Below are positions 6,303 to 10,791 of a DNA stretch of 10,791 nt, piece after piece. The position numbers and the translations under genes are program-made. Position 1 is the first letter of the stretch. Each line of letters starts with the position of its first letter. This DNA is from SB15 sp964557285 (GTDB lineage: Bacteria; Chloroflexota; Anaerolineae; Aggregatilineales; J027), in the NCBI GenBank assembly GCA_964557285.1, contig CAZKZS010000161.1:1-10791 (forward strand), read 5' to 3'. The notes below the pieces were generated by a model. It was not told the origin of the DNA. It worked only from the letters and a program-made list of their open reading frames with translations, and did not search any database.

Positions 6303-7595
6303 TTGCGCTTCAATTTCATCCTATTTGTACTTTTTAGTGTAACTTCTTTTTTGCCCGCCCGCACACAAACCGTCGATTATGTGGTATTTGTGCTGAACAA
6401 TACGATTTACGCCCATGCCCTGAACCATGCCGACCTGCGGGTGCTGGGTACGGTGACGCCAGACATGGAACTGCCTGAAAACCGATCTGATGTGTACGAC
6501 CCTCAAGGGAGTCCTGTGCAGCCCGATGCAAATTATGGCTTCCATCATGGCATCTGGTCGCCTGATGGCCGCCAGTTTGTGTATCTTCAAATTCAGTTTC
6601 CCCGCTACCAGCTTAAATTATTTACTGAGGCAGAGTCCTCCCTGCTGCTGGACAGCCAGATTTCCGACCAGCGCGGCTATCTTGTCCCGCTAGGGTGGAA
6701 AAATGAACACACGATTCTGCTCATTGAACGGTTTATGCTATATAACCTGAAAAAATCGATTCGCATCTGGCAGTTTAATTTAACGGACAGCAGCCTCACC
6801 CCTTATGCCAATACTGCTGTCGGTCAATTACATGGTCAAAATGCGGTGGTCAACGGCGGAGCATTTTTGGGGTTTGATGCCAAAAAGGGCTATCTTTTTG
6901 ATTTTGAAAGCGGGCAGTTTAGCACGTTTGACTCCGCGCTGTCTCTGCCGGAGGCATCCGTTTTTGAAGTGCATCCTATTCGGGTGCTGGGTGTGCTTTC
7001 CAGCAGCCAGTTAATCGCCTTTATCAACCGGACGGTTTTAACTTCAGAAGCCGCACCGGATTATCCGCCGCCGTTTTTACACTGGCCGCTGCCCGATTCC
7101 GAACGCCAAATCACCTGCTATCCCGACTCGGCGCACACGGCAGCCACCCATGAAATCACCTGCCCGCCTCTGGGACGCCAGTATTCCGGTCATGAAGGCA
7201 CAGATATTGGCGTACCGCTTGAGACTCCGGTTTACGCGGCTGCAATGGGTGTCGTGGTAGATGTTTATACCGCGTGTGACGGCAGCAATCCCTCCTGTGG
7301 AGAAGCCTACGGAAACACTATTACGCTGGAACATACGCTGGTGGTGGAGGGGCGGATACAAACGTGGTTTACAGGGTATGCCCATCTGCAAAATGCTTCT
7401 GTGATGCCTTTTCAGGTGATTATGAGTTTGACAGACCCGATAGGGGCATCCGGCAGCACGGGCGAAGGTGGCCCACATTTGCATTTTGAAGTTCGTTTTC
7501 CGCATCAGTTGACCAGCATCCAATGGGTTGACCCCTGGGCAGAACCTTCATTCTGGATAGGCAACCCGCCGGTTTCCGCCGAATATTCAAACTAA
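6303..7595 (+). CDS. Exported TolB-like propeller / M23 metallopeptidase fusion
   Basis: This 430-residue product begins at a TTG. A hydrophobic signal sequence (about residues 4-18, probable cleavage near R20) directs export. The N-terminal part to about residue 255 is beta-rich, with a PD40/TolB-type blade motif (G-I-W-S-P-D-G-R-Q-F-V-Y-L, around 83-95), suggesting a partial or degenerate propeller. Residues about 285-405 are an M23 (LytM-like) peptidase with the expected ligands in order: H297-x-x-x-D301, His361 (Y-A-H-L) and H392-L-H394-F-E. M23 enzymes are zinc endopeptidases that usually cleave peptide cross-links of peptidoglycan, so it probably acts on the cell wall. Cysteine pairs (272/287, and two within T-A-C-D-G-S-N-P-S-C) are consistent with disulfides outside the cell. 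All catalytic residues are present, so activity is expected, unlike many degenerate LytM proteins. The propeller may provide substrate or partner binding. Confidence 0.88.
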   Translation: MRFNFILFVLFSVTSFLPARTQTVDYVVFVLNNTIYAHALNHADLRVLGTVTPDMELPENRSDVYDPQGSPVQPDANYGFHHGIWSPDGRQFVYLQIQFPRYQLKLFTEAESSLLLDSQISDQRGYLVPLGWKNEHTILLIERFMLYNLKKSIRIWQFNLTDSSLTPYANTAVGQLHGQNAVVNGGAFLGFDAKKGYLFDFESGQFSTFDSALSLPEASVFEVHPIRVLGVLSSSQLIAFINRTVLTSEAAPDYPPPFLHWPLPDSERQITCYPDSAHTAATHEITCPPLGRQYSGHEGTDIGVPLETPVYAAAMGVVVDVYTACDGSNPSCGEAYGNTITLEHTLVVEGRIQTWFTGYAHLQNASVMPFQVIMSLTDPIGASGSTGEGGPHLHFEVRFPHQLTSIQWVDPWAEPSFWIGNPPVSAEYSN

Positions 7596-7660
7596 AAGTC
7601 AACCTTTGTGCGGATTTTGTTAGTTTTTGCTCCGAATCAAGCGGGAAAAATTGAAAAGCG

Positions 7661-7666
7661 TATAAT
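7661..7666 (+). promoter_or_regulatory. Candidate -10 box for the surface-protein gene
   Basis: A perfect TATAAT stands in the 114-bp gap after the peptidase gene and predicts a leader of about 37 nt. There is no good -35 box at 16-18 bp and no TG extension. A GGGGGG stretch (7699-7704), 5 nt before the ATG at 7710, is the only ribosome-binding-site candidate and is unusually all G. The rest of the gap holds no other clear signal. Confidence 0.45.
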
Positions 7667-7709
7667 TACCCTAAAGATTGTAAACCCTTACTGGTATCGG
7701 GGGGTACAT

Positions 7710-10700
7710 ATGTCAAAAAGGAATTATTCCTTTTTCAGGTTTATTGTTATCATTGTCCTGATGTTTACCCTGTATGCGCTGACTTCTTCCGGCCAGCCAA
7801 AGGTGCTGGCTGCTTGCGTGATTCAAGGGACAGTATTTCGAGATTATGATGCCGACGGCGTATTGGATGCCAACGAGCCGGGTGTGCCAAATATCACGGT
7901 CAATGCGTTTGATGCAACCAATGTTGCCGTGGTCACGGCCACCACTGCCGCCAATGGCACTTATACGCTGGATTTAAGCGCCCTGCCGGATCAGGAGGTG
8001 CGGGTCGAGTTTGAAAATATTCCTACGTATTTACGTCCGGGCCCCTCGACACCGCTTTCCACAACATTTAGCAATACAGGGCTGCGAACAACAGTCACTT
8101 TTGTGACCTGTAACACGGGCGCAGGCGTTCCCACCCCCAATGTGAATCTTGGGTTAGCCAATCCGGGGCAGCACTGCGGCACGCTCACCCCCGCCCTGAC
8201 CACCAACTGCTACGTTTTTGGGGATAACATCAACGGCCCCAACCGGCTTAATGATGTGCTGGTATCTTTCCCCTATACTGCCACTGGATTGAATCCCGCG
8301 CTTGAAGTGCCAGAGGCCAACGCCGCCAATATTGGCACGACTTTTGGGCTGGCCTATCATCGGGGGTCAAATACGATTCTGGCTGCTTCTTTTATGAAAC
8401 GGCACACTGGATTCGGCCCCGGTACGACCAATACCCCCACCCCAGGCGCTATTTATTATATTGACCGCAATTATCCCATTGCTGACCCGAATCGTTTTGG
8501 CGTGTTTATTGATATGGGATTGTTTGGCGTGGGTGCAGACCCCCACCCCCCTACTCAGGTAGGGTATGACCGCGACATTAATTCCTATGACGCGGTGGGT
8601 AAAATTTCGCTGGGGGACATTGATATTTCCGACGACAACCGCACGCTCTACGTGATGAATTTGTTCAACCGCACCCTGTACGAAGTCCCCATCCTGTTTA
8701 ACCCAACCGGAACGCCCAAGCTTACCGCCAATGTGGGCGCGGTGCGGGCCTATCCCGTTCCCAGTCCGGCGTGTGTGAATGGGCAGTTCCGCCCCTTTGC
8801 CACGCACTATTACGATGGAATGGTCTATGTGGGTGGGGTATGCAGCGCCGAAGGCCCCGGCGGGACCGCCGCCAATCTTTCCGGCCATATTCTGAGGATG
8901 ACGCCGGGAGTCGGTTTTGCGGGTGCGCCGATTCTAAGTTTTCCCTTAAATTATCCACGCGGCTGCGCTTATCGTGGACCCGTCGCCGGCACCTGTACTT
9001 TAGCCCCCTGGAATCCCTGGACAGCTATCTGGCAGGCCATTCCGTCCCATAACCCGGGATTTTTTGCCCTGGAGCATATCTACCCGCAGCCGATGATTAC
9101 TGACCTTGTAATCGACGAACAGGGCATGACTATCGGGATTCGTGACCGCTACGGCGACCAGACAGGCTACCGTCAGGACAGCATTAATTTAGCAGATAAC
9201 GCCCTGTATACGGGGGATACGGCAGGGGATACTTTACGCGCCTGTCAGGATGCTGCCGGAAACTGGGTACTGGAAAGCAACGCAAGCTGTAACGGTCAGC
9301 CCGCAGGTGGCACGGGCGGCGCAGATACCGGACACGGCCCCGGCCCGGGTCCCGGTCCCACTGCCGGATTTGGGGAATTTTTCTTTCAGGAAAATTTTCC
9401 GTTCCATGATGAAACGTCACTTGGCGGTTTAACCCATGTATACGGCACTACGGAAGTCGTGGAAACCGTTTATGACCCGCTAGCAAGTGCTGCCGCGGAC
9501 TTCCAGGGAGGGGCATTATGGATGAGTGTCATCACAGGCGCACGCACCCGACCCGATGGGTATTCCCTGTTCGATACAGGGGACGGCGGCCCGCCCCTCA
9601 ACGGAACATTCGGCAAAGGCGGCGGTCTGGGCGACCTGGAAGCCATGTGCGGTCCCGCGCCCCTTGAAATTGGCAACCGCGTCTGGGAAGACCTTGACCG
9701 CAACGGGCGGCAAGACCCGGAAGAAGTCGATTTTGGCGGTGTCACCCTGAGTCTTTATATAGATACGGATGGGAATCCAGCTACGCCACCGGATACGCTG
9801 GTCGCCCGCACGCAGACCAACGCCGAAGGGGAGTATATTTTTAACGCCAACACCATTCGGGAATATCTTCTAACGACAGGCACAACTGCCCTGCCCAATA
9901 TCCACTTTATTGACCTTGACCGAGACGGGCTGGCGAATCCGGTAGAACATTTTGGGGTGCTGCCGGAACGCAGCTATCAGATACGGATTGAGGGCGGCCA
10001 GAACAATTTTGACGCGCCCGGAGATGTGCTGTTTGATTATTACGCCACGCCGCGTAACACCGTTGTGAATGACATTGACTCCAACGGCGGAGTCCCCAAT
10101 ATTAATGTTGTGGTTAGCCCGACCAACCAGCCGGAAAGTGAAGTTTTTACGATGGGAACGTTTGGCGAAAATAACCATACATTTGATTTTGGCTTCGCTT
10201 TAGTGGTGCAGCCGCCGCCACCTCCCCCCCCTGATGATGGCGGCGGTGGCGGGGATGTGACTCCTACCCCTGGTACGGGAACACCTATTCAAAAAACCGT
10301 GAATAAGTCGTTTGCAGTAGCGGGAGATACCCTTATCTGGACCATCACGGTGACGAACTTTAACAACACCCCAACGGATTTTGGCACGGTTACGGATACC
10401 CTTCCGTCACAGTTGACCATTGTTTCCATGACTCACAATGGCGGCGGCACACCCAGCCAGAACGGACAGACAATTACCTGGCCTGTAGGGGTGCTTCAGC
10501 CGGGGCAGACCGTTACCCTGACCATCGTGACGCGATTGGCAGGTGGGGCGGGTACAAACGGCGCGTGTCGCCCCGGAGGGCCGCGATTTGTGTCTAATGA
10601 AGCCTGCTTAACTTCAGGAATCTGTGCAGAAATCAGTGTGTTTTGCGAACCGTCTACCCTGCCCGCCACAGGCGAGTCGCCCTACGCGGTCTGGCGCTGG

Positions 10701-10791
10701 CTGGTGCTGCTTGCCTTCGGCGTATCGCTCATGGGCCTCGGTATCGCCTACCTTCTGCGCGAGGCCTACCTCTCCTACACCTTCCCCGGCG
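7710..10791 (+). CDS. Large surface protein: SdrD_B-like repeats, propeller-like middle, DUF11, LPATG C-terminus (3' end outside window)
   Basis: The frame is open from ATG 7710 to the window edge, giving 1027 full codons. Residues 1-35 are a signal peptide (hydrophobic 11-24). Residues 40-130 form an SdrD_B-like domain starting G-T-V-F-R-D45-Y-D47-A-D49-G, with a Ca2+-loop-like DxDxDG. About 145-540 is an unassigned beta-rich region with propeller-blade character (L-G-D-I-D-I-S-D-D-N-R-T-L-Y near 301). A GPGPGPGP hinge is at 543-550. A second SdrD_B-like unit starts at G655-N-R-V-W-E-D-L-D-R-N-G. A linker of seven Pro (835-841) and Gly-rich sequence follows, then a DUF11 domain (about 860-970). 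Next is L984-P-A-T-G988-E and a membrane helix (about 995-1012), the layout of a sortase signal, though the tail after the helix is weakly basic. The protein probably stands on the cell surface as an adhesin or structural component; the ligand is unknown. No sortase gene is in the window. Confidence 0.9.
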   Translation, partial: MSKRNYSFFRFIVIIVLMFTLYALTSSGQPKVLAACVIQGTVFRDYDADGVLDANEPGVPNITVNAFDATNVAVVTATTAANGTYTLDLSALPDQEVRVEFENIPTYLRPGPSTPLSTTFSNTGLRTTVTFVTCNTGAGVPTPNVNLGLANPGQHCGTLTPALTTNCYVFGDNINGPNRLNDVLVSFPYTATGLNPALEVPEANAANIGTTFGLAYHRGSNTILAASFMKRHTGFGPGTTNTPTPGAIYYIDRNYPIADPNRFGVFIDMGLFGVGADPHPPTQVGYDRDINSYDAVGKISLGDIDISDDNRTLYVMNLFNRTLYEVPILFNPTGTPKLTANVGAVRAYPVPSPACVNGQFRPFATHYYDGMVYVGGVCSAEGPGGTAANLSGHILRMTPGVGFAGAPILSFPLNYPRGCAYRGPVAGTCTLAPWNPWTAIWQAIPSHNPGFFALEHIYPQPMITDLVIDEQGMTIGIRDRYGDQTGYRQDSINLADNALYTGDTAGDTLRACQDAAGNWVLESNASCNGQPAGGTGGADTGHGPGPGPGPTAGFGEFFFQENFPFHDETSLGGLTHVYGTTEVVETVYDPLASAAADFQGGALWMSVITGARTRPDGYSLFDTGDGGPPLNGTFGKGGGLGDLEAMCGPAPLEIGNRVWEDLDRNGRQDPEEVDFGGVTLSLYIDTDGNPATPPDTLVARTQTNAEGEYIFNANTIREYLLTTGTTALPNIHFIDLDRDGLANPVEHFGVLPERSYQIRIEGGQNNFDAPGDVLFDYYATPRNTVVNDIDSNGGVPNINVVVSPTNQPESEVFTMGTFGENNHTFDFGFALVVQPPPPPPPDDGGGGGDVTPTPGTGTPIQKTVNKSFAVAGDTLIWTITVTNFNNTPTDFGTVTDTLPSQLTIVSMTHNGGGTPSQNGQTITWPVGVLQPGQTVTLTIVTRLAGGAGTNGACRPGGPRFVSNEACLTSGICAEISVFCEPSTLPATGESPYAVWRWLVLLAFGVSLMGLGIAYLLREAYLSYTFPG

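Noticed and set aside
7077..7523. 148-codon minus-strand open frame opposite the M23 domain
   Set aside because: The plus strand carries all M23 catalytic motifs, and the antisense product has no recognisable features.
8367..8888. 173-codon minus-strand open frame within the surface-protein gene
   Set aside because: It is antisense to a continuous 1027-codon frame with recognisable domains, and its His/Gly/Ile-rich composition is a by-product of the other strand.
10209..10258. Pro/Gly-rich low-complexity stretch as a separate DNA repeat
   Set aside because: It is explained by a Pro7 plus Asp/Gly linker within the surface protein and is not a tandem DNA repeat.

Overview
The window looks like a chromosomal segment of a Chloroflexota bacterium, most likely of the Anaerolineae type. 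This is an inference from gene content, since no rRNA or other marker is present. The pointers are a large surface protein that combines SdrD_B-like and DUF11 domains with a C-terminal LPATG sorting-like motif, a propeller-M23 peptidase fusion, a membrane glycosyltransferase of the GT39/TMTC type, and medium-GC coding with TTG as well as ATG starts. There is no phage, transposon, CRISPR, tRNA or rRNA signal.

Left part (1-2185), all on the minus strand. A gene for a membrane-anchored mono-haem protein (1709-2185) is followed by a tight three-gene unit. That unit encodes an HD-domain phosphohydrolase (1025-1591), an FbpA-like solute-binding protein that appears to lack the middle third of its fold (297-1028), and a lipoprotein with an NTF2-like start (1-291, cut by the window edge). 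The last three are joined by a 4-bp ATGA overlap and a 5-nt gap. A perfect 11-bp inverted repeat (1651-1675) separates them from the haem gene. The haem gene has an organised control region: a perfect TTGACA -35 box, a 21-bp palindrome spanning the -35/-10 spacer, and a second 16-bp palindrome next to the ribosome binding site.

Middle part (2356-6208). A polytopic glycosyltransferase-like protein reads rightward. It is followed by the most interesting gene of the window, a 280-residue fusion of an intact cyclic-nucleotide-binding domain to a TIR domain (4096-4938). This is the architecture of PycTIR, the effector of the Pycsar anti-phage systems, but no nucleotide cyclase is encoded in the window. 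Its 3' end overlaps the converging gene for a CNNM/CorC-type transporter by 38 bp.

Right part (6303-10791). Two exported proteins read rightward: a TolB-like propeller fused to an M23 metallopeptidase with all expected zinc ligands, and a surface protein of more than 1027 residues that runs off the right edge. Both likely act outside the cytoplasmic membrane, on the cell wall and at the cell surface respectively. Apart from the coupled minus-strand unit, the window is a series of independently transcribed housekeeping or accessory genes rather than one pathway.
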